Of a stretch of DNA of 64,000 bases, positions 34,389 to 44,921 are shown one piece after another. The notes under the pieces were generated by a model. That model was not told the origin of the DNA and did not search any database. It saw nothing but the letters and a program-made list of their open reading frames with translations. The stretch comes from Burkholderiales bacterium. GTDB lineage: Bacteria; Pseudomonadota; Gammaproteobacteria; Burkholderiales; SG8-41. Every line of letters begins with the position of its first letter. Positions within the stretch are counted from its first letter, which is position 1. The translations under genes were made by a program, and so were the position numbers. The stretch spans positions 331,482 through 395,481 of the forward strand of contig DATAJS010000018.1 in assembly GCA_036262035.1 (NCBI GenBank). The letters run 5' to 3'.

Positions 34389-36146
34389 TTAGTCGGCCGC
34401 GGGCTCGCCCTGTGAGTTTTCCTGCACGTCCAGAGGGAACAGCACCTCCACTTCGTTGCCGCAGCCGCGATACTCCACCTCCTCGCACACGCGCTTCAGG
34501 AGCGGGATGCCGCGCCCGTACGGCGCATCGAGCCTGGCCATGTGCGCCATCGCCGACACGTGGTCGAAACCCGCGCCGCTGTCCCTGACGACGATCGACA
34601 GCATCGGCCGGTCGCCGCGCATGAGACCCGCGATGCGCACGTGGATGACGCCTTCCTTCAACGCGGCGAGCTTCGACTGGCGCAGCTGCATGTAGCGCTG
34701 GAAACCGTCCGGCTCGAGCTTCACCAGCGACTCGAGACCGAGCACGCCGTGCTCCAGCGCGTTCGTGACGAGCTCGGAGAGCACCAGGAAGAGCTTGGTA
34801 TTGCGCGCGCACCAGCCGTGCATCTTGCTCGCGACGTCGTGCAGCATCGGCACGATGTCGACGCTCTTGAGCTGCTCGGTCGAGAGGCCGATGTCGAAAT
34901 GCCAGTCGCCGGCGTGGCGCACCGCCGCGCCCTCGCCCGCGCTCGTCTGCGGAACGGCGGTATGGCCCGGGACGCACGTGATGACCACGGCGGACGCGTC
35001 GTCGGCCGTGGCGCCGCTCGATTCGACGCAGCGCTCTTTCAGCGCGGCGAGGCGTTCCGCGGGCGGCTTCGCAGCCACGAGCTCGGCGAGCAGCTTCGCG
35101 CCCGACTCGCTCGCGCTCCACCCCGCCGCCTCGAACAGACCGTCCGAGCACGCGATGAGCTGGCACGGCTCGTCGAAGCGATAGATCTCCGGCTCGGCGC
35201 TGAAGAGGTTGTCCGGCGCGACGCCGAGCGCGAGGTTGCGCGAGCGCGCGACGTGCAGGAGCCTGCCGTCGTAGGAGACGATCGCGAGCGGCGGATTGCC
35301 GCCGTTCCAGATCTGGATGATCTGCTCTTTGAAGTCGACCGCGATCAGGGTCGCGGCGACGAAGCGCTCGACCGGCAGGAGACGGCGGATCTTGCCGTTC
35401 ATCTCGTCGACGATGGTCGGGAGCGGATAGCCTTTCTCGGTCATGCTGTAGAACGGCTGCGTGACGGGCAGCGCCGAGAGCGCGGCGGCGAGACCGTGGC
35501 CCGCGCCGTCGGCGAGCATCACGTGCAGCACGCCCGAAGGCGCGCGCGCGGCGGCCACCAGGTCGCCGCTGAAGAGGTCGGCCGCCGCGGTCCAGTGCTG
35601 CAGCACCGCTTCGTCCGCGAGGTCGTGGCTGGCGAGACGGCGGATGACGTGCTCGGCGTGGCGGTTCTGCTCTTCTTCCGCCGCGCGATACGCGGCGAGG
35701 CGCGCGCTGCGGTCCTCGAGCTCGCGCTGGAGGATCAGGGTGCGCGACACCGCTCGCATCTTGGCGCGCAGCACGGTGTAGCTGATCGGTTTGACGAGGT
35801 AGTCGTCGCCGCCGCGCTCGAGCGCGCGGATGAGCGCGCCGCTGTCGGGCGTGGCGGACAGGAAGACGATCGGCAGCCAGCGCTCGTGCGCGGCGGCGCG
35901 GATGCGCTCGGTCGCCTCGTAGCCGCCCATCACCGGCATCTCGACGTCCATGATGACGATGTCCGGACGCTCGCGAATGACGGCTTCGACCGCCTCGAGA
36001 CCGTTGCCGGCGACTTCGACGTGGTAGCCCATGCGCTTCAGAAAGCGCGAAAGCAGCGCCTGCGCCTGGGGGTGGTCGTCGACGACCAGTACGCTGTGCG
36101 ACGAGGCGGACGCGACGGCGGAGACCTGCGCTGCTGCGACTTCCAT
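34389..36146 (-). CDS. HsbR-like regulator: receiver, PP2C phosphatase, HATPase
   Basis: 585 residues. Receiver domain (VLVVDDHPQAQ near 20, IVIMDVEMPVMGG with phospho-Asp near 66, VKPISYT), a PP2C/SpoIIE phosphatase (DLFSGDLVAAARAP, MLADGAGHGLAAALSA, LIACSDGLFEA), and a C-terminal anti-sigma-type kinase fold (LFLVLSELVTNALEHGV, DSGAGFDH, YGRGIPLLKRVCEEV). This three-domain plan is that of Pseudomonas HsbR, which dephosphorylates or phosphorylates the anti-anti-sigma factor HsbA, affecting swimming versus biofilm. The STAS partner is encoded right upstream (36156), which supports the assignment. Confidence 0.92.
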   Translation of the reverse strand: MEVAAAQVSAVASASSHSVLVVDDHPQAQALLSRFLKRMGYHVEVAGNGLEAVEAVIRERPDIVIMDVEMPVMGGYEATERIRAAAHERWLPIVFLSATPDSGALIRALERGGDDYLVKPISYTVLRAKMRAVSRTLILQRELEDRSARLAAYRAAEEEQNRHAEHVIRRLASHDLADEAVLQHWTAAADLFSGDLVAAARAPSGVLHVMLADGAGHGLAAALSALPVTQPFYSMTEKGYPLPTIVDEMNGKIRRLLPVERFVAATLIAVDFKEQIIQIWNGGNPPLAIVSYDGRLLHVARSRNLALGVAPDNLFSAEPEIYRFDEPCQLIACSDGLFEAAGWSASESGAKLLAELVAAKPPAERLAALKERCVESSGATADDASAVVITCVPGHTAVPQTSAGEGAAVRHAGDWHFDIGLSTEQLKSVDIVPMLHDVASKMHGWCARNTKLFLVLSELVTNALEHGVLGLESLVKLEPDGFQRYMQLRQSKLAALKEGVIHVRIAGLMRGDRPMLSIVVRDSGAGFDHVSAMAHMARLDAPYGRGIPLLKRVCEEVEYRGCGNEVEVLFPLDVQENSQGEPAAD

Positions 36147-36155
36147 GTGTGGCCT

Positions 36156-36500
36156 TTAACCGTTCGCGTCTTGGCGCATGTCGAACATGACGCCGAAGTT
36201 CGCGACGTCGAGGATTTCCTTCACCATGCCGCCGCAGTTGAGCAGGTACACGGGCAGCGCCATGGCGTCGGCGTGGTCCTTAAGCAGGAGCAGCATGCCG
36301 AGCGCGGAGCTGTCGAGGTACTCGACGTCCTTCATGTCGACGTCGATCTGGCGGATGGCGGGCTCGTTCAACGCGGTCTCGTAGCAGTGCTTGAACTCGC
36401 GGTGGCCGCTGAAATCGAAGCGACCGGTCAGCCGGATACGCGCGGTATGGTGTTCGGTCGTGAGCAGGGCTTGCATGGGCGTAGGTGTAGCGGCGGCCAT
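36156..36500 (-). CDS. STAS-domain anti-anti-sigma factor (HsbA-like)
   Basis: 114 residues from ATG 36498-36500; a second ATG at 36474-36476 is also possible, as no clear ribosome-binding site precedes either. Single STAS domain: RIRLTGRFDFSGHREF near 21, then VEYLDSSALGMLLLLKDHA with the phosphorylatable serine, and NFGVMFDMRQ at the end. It is 9 bp from the HsbR-like gene and should be its partner; HsbA in Pseudomonas binds FlgM when phosphorylated, linking this pair to the flagellar genes 13 kb away. Confidence 0.9.
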   Translation of the reverse strand: MAAATPTPMQALLTTEHHTARIRLTGRFDFSGHREFKHCYETALNEPAIRQIDVDMKDVEYLDSSALGMLLLLKDHADAMALPVYLLNCGGMVKEILDVANFGVMFDMRQDANG

Positions 36501-36556
36501 TGATGAGGGTTGCTGTCTTAACGGCTGGCGCAAGCCGCCCTTGAGTCCCCTCTTGA

Positions 36557-36615
36557 TCGGGGTCAGACCCCGATTTCCGGATTCTGATTTCTTTGGCTTT
36601 TTTGGCAAAAAAGCC
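36557..36615. repeat. Two intergenic palindromes between hsbA-like gene and cheB
   Basis: TCGGGGTCAGACCCCGA (36557-36573) and the perfect 21-bp palindrome GGCTTTTTT-GGC-AAAAAAGCC (36595-36615). The first is of the widespread CGGGGTCAGACCCCG type. They lie between the cheB stop and the STAS start, and may serve as a weak terminator or mRNA boundary within the chemotaxis/Hsb run. Confidence 0.6.
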
Positions 36616-36679
36616 CGTTTTATCGGGGTCTGTCGCCGATTTACCGGATGGTGAAAGGCGGGCGAAGGCGGGCGGCGCC

Positions 36680-37744
36680 TCAGTGTCTGGCCGCGGCGGG
36701 CGTGGACAGCCGGGCGAGCAGCGCGGAGGCGATCTCGTCGAGCGGCAGGATCTCGTCGACCCCGCCGTGGGCGATCGCTTCCTTCGGCATGCCGAAGACG
36801 ACGCACGACCCTTCGTCCTGCGCGTAGGTGTAGGCGCCGGCGCGGTGCATCTCCGCCATGCCCGCCGCACCGTCCTTGCCCATGCCGGTGAGGATGACCC
36901 CGAGCACGTGCGCGCCGCCCGAGCGCGCGGCCGACCGGAACAGCACGTCGACCGACGGGCGATGGCGGTTCACCGGCTCGGCTTTCGACAAAAGGGTGGA
37001 GTAGATCCCGCCGCTCCTCTTCAGCATCAGGTGCGAATGTCCGGGGGCGACGTAGGCGTGGCCGGGCAGCGCGCGCGCGCCGTCGTCGGCCTCCTTCACG
37101 TGGATCGCGCACAGCGAATCGAGGCGCGCGGCGAACGATTTGGTGAAGCCTTCGGGCATGTGCTGCGCGACGAGGATCGGCGGGCAGTTCGGCGGCATGT
37201 GCACGAGCACGTCCTTCACCGCCTCGGTGCCCCCGGTGGACGCGCCGATCACGATGATCCTGTCGGCCCACGCGGGCCTGGCCGGCGCCGCCGCCGGGAC
37301 TTTCGCGCCCGGCGACGCGACAGCCGGCGTCAGGAGTTTTTTCGGGCGTCCGACCGCCGCCGCGCGGATCTTGGCCGTCACCTCGTGCGCGTAATCGGCG
37401 AGCCCGCCGGCGCCGTTCTTCGGCTTGGCGACGAGCTCCATCGCCCCGAGCTCGAGCGCTCGCAGCGCGACCTGCGAGTTCGCTTCGGCGAAGGCCGACA
37501 CCATCACCACCGGCATGGGTCTGAGGCGCATCAGCTTCTCGAGGAACTCGAGGCCGTCCATGCGCGGCATCTCCATGTCCAGCGTGAGCACGTCCGGGTT
37601 GAGGCTCTTGATCATCTCGCGCGCGACGAGCGGATCGGACGCGCCGCCGACCGCTTCCATGTCGGGCTCGGCATTGACGATCTCGGACAGCAGATGCCGC
37701 ATCACCGCCGAATCGTCGACCACGACCACCCGGATCTTTTTCAT
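36680..37744 (-). CDS. cheB: Chemotaxis protein-glutamate methylesterase CheB
   Basis: 354 residues from ATG 37742-37744, overlapping the CheD stop (ATGA). Receiver domain ([30 protein letters not shown] with phospho-Asp) and the methylesterase domain with Ser-His-Asp triad: [13 protein letters not shown] (Ser), [10 protein letters not shown] (His), and [15 protein letters not shown] (Asp). CheB removes methyl groups or deamidates chemoreceptors in response to CheA. Complete and of normal length. Confidence 0.96.
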   Translation of the reverse strand: MKKIRVVVVDDSAVMRHLLSEIVNAEPDMEAVGGASDPLVAREMIKSLNPDVLTLDMEMPRMDGLEFLEKLMRLRPMPVVMVSAFAEANSQVALRALELGAMELVAKPKNGAGGLADYAHEVTAKIRAAAVGRPKKLLTPAVASPGAKVPAAAPARPAWADRIIVIGASTGGTEAVKDVLVHMPPNCPPILVAQHMPEGFTKSFAARLDSLCAIHVKEADDGARALPGHAYVAPGHSHLMLKRSGGIYSTLLSKAEPVNRHRPSVDVLFRSAARSGGAHVLGVILTGMGKDGAAGMAEMHRAGAYTYAQDEGSCVVFGMPKEAIAHGGVDEILPLDEIASALLARLSTPAAARH

Positions 37745-38049
37745 GGGCGCACGCCGAGCTTCAGGGGCTGGTTGATCAGCAGCTCCATGGCGAAGCTGCC
37801 GTAGCGCGCGGACGCCGAGACCACGCCCTGGCTGCCCGCGTCGGGGCGCATGAAATGATTCATGCCCGCCACGCCGGTCAGCGGGTCGCGGATGCACGCG
37901 GCGACACAGCTTCCGAGCACGGTGGCGATCAGCATGTCCTTGTGGGTCACGTAATACTCGCCCGGCAGAAGCTTCACGGCTTCGACGTCGTGCACGCGAT
38001 CGTAGTACAGGTTGGTCCCGACGTGCTGTAGCTCGGCGATCTTCGACAC
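37741..38049 (-). CDS. cheD: Truncated CheD-like chemoreceptor deamidase
   Basis: 102 residues, against about 155-200 for typical CheD. It starts normally ([21 protein letters not shown]) and keeps the catalytic segment [22 protein letters not shown] with the nucleophilic Cys and His, then [21 protein letters not shown], and ends with a TGA that overlaps the CheB start. The C-terminal half, normally following ...INxLLKxGA..., is absent, and no frame nearby encodes it. The missing part forms half of the beta barrel, so activity is uncertain. It may be a deletion that joined CheD to CheB, or a minimal variant. Confidence 0.85.
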   Translation of the reverse strand: MSKIAELQHVGTNLYYDRVHDVEAVKLLPGEYYVTHKDMLIATVLGSCVAACIRDPLTGVAGMNHFMRPDAGSQGVVSASARYGSFAMELLINQPLKLGVRP

Positions 38050-38059
38050 GGACCGCCCC

Positions 38060-38935
38060 TTACCGCCCCGAAGCGGCGAGCTTCAACGGCGGCGCGAGCT
38101 CGTACACCGTGTTGCCGCGCAGCCGGAACACGTCGGCCGAGTGCAGGAAGCTCTCCGAGTGGCCGGCGAAGAGCAGCCCGTCGTGACGCACCAGGGGCGC
38201 GAGCTTCTGCAGCACCTTGCGCTGTGTGGGCTTGTCGAAATAGATCATCACGTTGCGGCAGAAGATCGCGTCGAAGGGACCGCGCACCGGCCAGCTCGTG
38301 TCGAGCAGGTTGAGCTGCCTGAAGGTGATCAGGCTGCGAAGCTCCCGGCGCACGCGCACCGAGCCCGCGTTCGCGCCGGTGCCTTTCAGGAAGAAACGGC
38401 GGAGCTGATCCGGGGCGAGCTTCTCGACGCGGTCGGCGGTATAGACGCCCGACTCCGCCTTGGCGAGCACGTTGGTGTCGAGGTCGGTCGCGACGATCGT
38501 CACCGGCAGGTTGAAGCTCTTCCAGACGTCGACCGCGGTCATCGCGATCGAATACGGCTCCTCGCCGGTCGACGAGGCGGCGCACCAAATCGTGATCGGC
38601 TCGGCGCGGTTGCGGCGCTGCTCGAGAAAGCGCGCGAGCTCGGTGAAATGGTGGGGCTCGCGGAAGAACGACGTGAGGTTGGTCGTCAGCGAGTTGACGA
38701 AGGCCTCCCATTCGACGGGATCTTTCGTCGATTCGAGATACCCGATGTAGTCGGTGAAGCGCGTCAGGTTGCGCGCCCGCAGCCGCCGGGCGAGCCGGCT
38801 GTAGACCATCTCCTGCTTGCTGGCCGCGAGGGAGATGCCCGCGTGCTCGTAAATGAGCCTGGCGATGCGCTGGAAGTCGCTGACGTTGAAGACGAATTCG
38901 CGTGCGCCGTCGGACCGCTCGGCCTGCTGGTACAT
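38060..38935 (-). CDS. cheR: Chemotaxis methyltransferase CheR
   Basis: 291 residues. N-terminal all-helical CheR domain (residues 10-85) and a SAM-binding domain: SLTTNLTSFFREPHHF near 80, TIWCAASSTGEEPYSIAM near 118 (GEEP motif), VATDLDTNVLAKAESGVY near 150, and FDAIFCRNVMIYFD near 222. It methylates chemoreceptor glutamates and opposes CheB. Ten bp upstream of the CheD gene, in a cheR-cheD-cheB operon; cheA, cheW and a complete chemoreceptor are not in the window. Confidence 0.95.
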   Translation of the reverse strand: MYQQAERSDGAREFVFNVSDFQRIARLIYEHAGISLAASKQEMVYSRLARRLRARNLTRFTDYIGYLESTKDPVEWEAFVNSLTTNLTSFFREPHHFTELARFLEQRRNRAEPITIWCAASSTGEEPYSIAMTAVDVWKSFNLPVTIVATDLDTNVLAKAESGVYTADRVEKLAPDQLRRFFLKGTGANAGSVRVRRELRSLITFRQLNLLDTSWPVRGPFDAIFCRNVMIYFDKPTQRKVLQKLAPLVRHDGLLFAGHSESFLHSADVFRLRGNTVYELAPPLKLAASGR

Positions 38936-39052
38936 CGATAGTCCACTGATTTTCCGGGTTCTAAAAGGTGTTTACGGCCCGGGGCGCACGGACCTTGACC
39001 GGGCGGTTCCGGGCCGCCCCCCCCCACGCCGCCAGGCGCTCGGCCGCCGCGG

Positions 39053-41269
<2,217 letters not shown>

Positions 41270-41389
41270 GTCGAGCCGTCATGCGTGTCCGGTGACGCAT
41301 TGACGGCCAGCCGAAGCCGGGCTGTACGGAAATCACCACGGCATCGCAAAAACGCTTGCGGCTCAGTGCGATAGCGAGCCGCGAGCGGG

Positions 41390-42034
41390 TCAGTGCGGGC
41401 GGGTGAGCCCGTGCTGGACCGCGAACTTCACGAGCGCCGCGAAGTCCTTGACCCCCAGCTTCTTCATGAGGCGGCTGCGGTAGGAGTCGACCGTCTTGGG
41501 CGAGAGGTGGATGGCGGCCCCGATCTCGGTGCTCGAATGGCCTTCGACCACCAGCTGGAGGACCTCGCGCTCCCGCGCCGACAGGCGCTCCAGCGGGCTC
41601 GCCCGGGCCTCGAGGATCTCGTCTGGCGCGCCCTCGAGCGCGATCCCGGAGCCGACGTAGCGCCTGCCCGCGCATGCGGCGCGCAGCGCGGCGACGATCT
41701 CGTCGACGGCGGATTCTTTCAGGAGGTATCCCGACGCGCCCGCCTGGAAGGCGCGGAACAGATATTCGGCGTCGGCGTACATCGAGAGCACGACCACCCG
41801 TATCTCGGGCGAGCGTTCGGTGATCCTGCGGGTGGCCTCGATGCCGTTCAGCTCGGGCATCGCGATGTCCATCACGACGGCCTGGGGTTTGAGCGCCGCG
41901 GCGAGATCGACCGCCTCGCGGCCGGTGGCGGCCTCGCCGACGATCTCGATGCCGGGCGCGGCGGCGAGCAGGGCGCGCAGCCCCTGACGCATGACCTTGT
42001 GGTCGTCGACGATGAGCACGGTGCACGGTTTCAT
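41390..42034 (-). CDS. NarL/FixJ-type response regulator (1)
   Basis: 214 residues. Receiver domain with VLIVDDHKVMRQGLRALL, AVVMDIAMPELNG (phospho-Asp near 56) and LLKESAVDEIV; C-terminal LuxR helix-turn-helix with RLSAREREVLQLVVEG and LSPKTVDSYRSRLMKKLG. Its ATG overlaps the kinase stop (42031-42034), so it is the cognate partner of the sensor at 42031. Target genes cannot be told from the sequence. Confidence 0.95.
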   Translation of the reverse strand: MKPCTVLIVDDHKVMRQGLRALLAAAPGIEIVGEAATGREAVDLAAALKPQAVVMDIAMPELNGIEATRRITERSPEIRVVVLSMYADAEYLFRAFQAGASGYLLKESAVDEIVAALRAACAGRRYVGSGIALEGAPDEILEARASPLERLSAREREVLQLVVEGHSSTEIGAAIHLSPKTVDSYRSRLMKKLGVKDFAALVKFAVQHGLTRPH

Positions 42035-44127
42035 GCGAGCGGCGCCTCCACGATGATGCGCGTGCCTCCGCCGTCGGAGGAGTGCACGGCCAACGTACCG
42101 CCCACCGCGTCGGCGCGCTCGCGCATGGTGCGCATGCCTTGGCCGCGCGCGGCCTCCGGGTCGAAGCCCTGGCCGTCATCGCCGATCTGGAGCACGAGCT
42201 TGCCGTCGAGGTTGGTGAGCGAGAGCTCGATGGTGTGAGCGTTCGCGTGCTTGGCCACGTTGGTCAGCGCCTCCTGCGCAATACGGAAGAGCGCGGTCTC
42301 CACCACCGGCGACGCGCGCGTCGCGGGCGGCGGACCGGCCGGGCGCAGCTGCGCTCCGATGCGCTGCGCCACCGTGCGCGCGTAAGCGAGCAGCGCGGGA
42401 TACAGGCCGAAGTCGTCGAGCACCGCCGGACGCAGCTCGGTGGTGAGATCGCGCACATCGGCGGTGCATTCGCGCAGGACCTCGCGCGCCTTGTCGAGCT
42501 CGAGCGCGGCGTCTTCCATGTTACCGCTGTCGATCGCCTCCGCGGCCATGCCGAGCGTGATGCCGAGCACCGCGATGTGCGCGCCGGTGCGATCGTGCAG
42601 CTCGCGGCCGATCCGCCGCCGCTCGGCCTCCTCGACCTCGATGAGGCGCCGGGACAGCACCCGCAGGTCGTCGACCGTCTGCTGCAGCGCCACTTCGAGG
42701 CTCTTGCGCGTAGTGACATCGAGATGGGTGCCGAGCATGCGGCGCGGTGCGCCGGTCTTGTCGCGTATGAGCTCGGCACGCGTGTAGATCCATCGATACG
42801 TCCCGTTCTTGTGGCGCAGCCTGAACTCGGCCTCGTACTGCGACTCGCCGCGCGCAGCCAGATGGCGTTGTTCGTCGACGACGCGCTCGCGATCGTCCGG
42901 GTGCAGCCGGCCCGTCCATTCCTCGACCGTGTCGCCGATCTCGTCGTCGGCGTAGCCGAGCTGGTGCTTCCATTCCGGCGAGTAGTAGACGCGATCGGTG
43001 TTCACGTCCCAATCCCACAGGCCGGTGTTGGACGCGCGGACCGCCAGCCTGAGCCGCGTCTCGCTGTCCTGCAGCGCAGCCTGCGCGCGCAGGGTCGCGC
43101 CGAGCATGCGATTGTAGTTCGCGGCGAGGCTGCGCAGCTCGAGCGGGCCGGCCTCGATCGCATACGTGTTGCGCCCCGCCGCCGTCTCGTCCATCGCGCG
43201 CTGGATCGCGGCGGCAGGCCGCGCGATGCGGCGCGCGAGCAGCGCCGCGGCCGCGAGGGCGAGCGCGAGCAGGGTGCAGGCGATGAGCAGGCTCTGGATC
43301 GTGCGTGCGCGCGACTCCGCGAGCAGCGCGTCCACCGGCACGGCGGCGTAGGCTTTCCAGCCGTTCACGCCGATATCGGTGTAGCCGTACACGCGCGTGA
43401 TGCCGTCGAGGCTCTTGCCGATGGCGGTTCCGGTGGAGCCCCTGAGCACGACGTCCAGCATCGGCGCTTCGCTGCGGTTTTCGCCGAGCTCGGGATCGTC
43501 CTGCACCGAGCTTGCGATCAGCACGCCGTTTGCAGCCATGATGCGCACGCGCGCATTGCGCGGCAGCGAGTACGGATCGCTCGCGGGCTTGACGCTCGCG
43601 AGATCCACCGGAATGGTGAGCACGCCGACGATGCCCTCACCCGGCCGCGTGATCGGATAGCCGGCGCTGATCACCAGCCTCTGCGGCAGGACGCCGATCA
43701 GCGGCTCGCTCACTGTAAAGCGGCCTTCGAGCGCGCCGCGGATGCCCGCGTGCAGCGGCGCCTTGCGCCGGTCGCCGATGGGCAGCGCGGAGCACACGAA
43801 GTGTCCGTCGGGTGCGACGACCGAGATGTTCGCGTAGCGCGGAAAGAGCGGCAGCAGCGCCGCGAGCAGCGGATCGCAGTGCGCCGGATCCATCGCCTGC
43901 ACCAGCGGGCGGCGTGCGAGCGACGCGGCGATCTGCTCGATGTCGCGCAGCTTCGCGCGCGCCGCGTACGCGGTCGTCGTCGCGAGCGACAGCACGAGCT
44001 GTCGCGCCTCCGTCTCGGCCTCCTCGGCCTCGCGCACCAGCGCGATCGCGATCGACAGCATGAGCGGCGCCGCCGTGGCCACCACGAGCAGATACAGGGT
44101 CCAGCGGATGGGCCACGCGCGTTTCAC
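42031..44127 (-). CDS. Sensor histidine kinase: Cache, HAMP, PAS, HisKA_3/HATPase
   Basis: 698 residues from GTG 44125-44127. First helix about 10-30; extracytoplasmic double-Cache-like domain (ISVVAPDGHFVCSALPIGD near 100, then RVRIMAANGVLIASS near 195); second helix about 282-302; HAMP; PAS (NTGLWDWDVNTDRVYYSPEW near 369); HisKA_3 with ELHDRTGAHIAVLGITLG (phospho-His); HATPase (FRIAQEALTNVAKHANA, GDDGQGFDPE, GQGMRTMRERA). Overlaps the NarL-type regulator gene (ATGA), with which it forms a pair. Confidence 0.94.
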   Translation of the reverse strand: MKRAWPIRWTLYLLVVATAAPLMLSIAIALVREAEEAETEARQLVLSLATTTAYAARAKLRDIEQIAASLARRPLVQAMDPAHCDPLLAALLPLFPRYANISVVAPDGHFVCSALPIGDRRKAPLHAGIRGALEGRFTVSEPLIGVLPQRLVISAGYPITRPGEGIVGVLTIPVDLASVKPASDPYSLPRNARVRIMAANGVLIASSVQDDPELGENRSEAPMLDVVLRGSTGTAIGKSLDGITRVYGYTDIGVNGWKAYAAVPVDALLAESRARTIQSLLIACTLLALALAAAALLARRIARPAAAIQRAMDETAAGRNTYAIEAGPLELRSLAANYNRMLGATLRAQAALQDSETRLRLAVRASNTGLWDWDVNTDRVYYSPEWKHQLGYADDEIGDTVEEWTGRLHPDDRERVVDEQRHLAARGESQYEAEFRLRHKNGTYRWIYTRAELIRDKTGAPRRMLGTHLDVTTRKSLEVALQQTVDDLRVLSRRLIEVEEAERRRIGRELHDRTGAHIAVLGITLGMAAEAIDSGNMEDAALELDKAREVLRECTADVRDLTTELRPAVLDDFGLYPALLAYARTVAQRIGAQLRPAGPPPATRASPVVETALFRIAQEALTNVAKHANAHTIELSLTNLDGKLVLQIGDDGQGFDPEAARGQGMRTMRERADAVGGTLAVHSSDGGGTRIIVEAPLA

Positions 44128-44186
44128 CCGCCAATGCTTGCAAAATGCATGTTGCGCTGCAAGCTACACGCCCGCAAAGAAAACGG

Positions 44187-44624
44187 CTAGTGGGCGGCGC
44201 TCTCCACGAGCGCCATGTCCGCCGCGCTCATCAGCTTCTCGGTGCGCTCCGCGAGCTGGCTCGCGGTCTGCTGCATCGTGGTCTGCGCCGCACCGACGTC
44301 TTCCATCATCTCCGACACGCGGCGCTTGCTGGTGAGCGCGACGTTCATGTCGCGCGTGGCGATCTCGGCGATCGTTTTCTCGGCGCTGGCCGAGGCTTCG
44401 TGCATCGAGTTGATGTGCGTATGGAACTGCAGCGTCTGCGAGGTCTCGGTGACGAACGCGTCGAACTTCTGGAACAGCCCCCAGCCGAAGCCGATCGCGA
44501 GGACGAGCGTTGCGGCGATCGGCGCGCCGATCGCATTCCCGTGCGGCATCGCGTACCACGCCGCGCCGGCGAACAGGGCCGCGGCCATGAAGGTCGCCGA
44601 CACGTGCATGCTTCGGATTCGCAT
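44187..44624 (-). CDS. Small two-helix membrane protein with coiled-coil tail
   Basis: 145 residues from ATG 44622-44624 (a TTG five codons earlier is also in frame). Two hydrophobic helices (about 8-25 and 33-50) are followed by a long amphipathic helix: TLQFHTHINSMHEASAS and later DVGAAQTTMQQTASQLAERTE. The tail is of the type found in chemoreceptor or HAMP-like signalling helices, but there is no complete receptor domain. It lies 59 bp downstream of a kinase gene and probably is a separate membrane modulator. Function unknown. Confidence 0.65.
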   Translation of the reverse strand: MRIRSMHVSATFMAAALFAGAAWYAMPHGNAIGAPIAATLVLAIGFGWGLFQKFDAFVTETSQTLQFHTHINSMHEASASAEKTIAEIATRDMNVALTSKRRVSEMMEDVGAAQTTMQQTASQLAERTEKLMSAADMALVESAAH

Positions 44625-44921
44625 CAGTAAGGGGTCCAATCGGAATTCTTCGGAGAAAAGCCCGAACGCGAAGGGAGCGGCCTACAGGGCGCGAGAGCTC
44701 CCGCAATTCGACAAATGCGCCATGCAATTCATGCTGCACTGCGGGCTACGGGCGTGTTAACGGCGGGCGACATCGCGACTTTATGAGCTACCATCGCGTG
44801 CACGAAGAAAAACGGCGCAGGGCGGAACCGCCCGATCGCCTCTTTACTCAGCAACACCGTAGCCACGCCCACCACCACCCCAGACCTCAGCGCCCTGCAG
44901 CGCCTCGCCCGGCGCAGCGTC

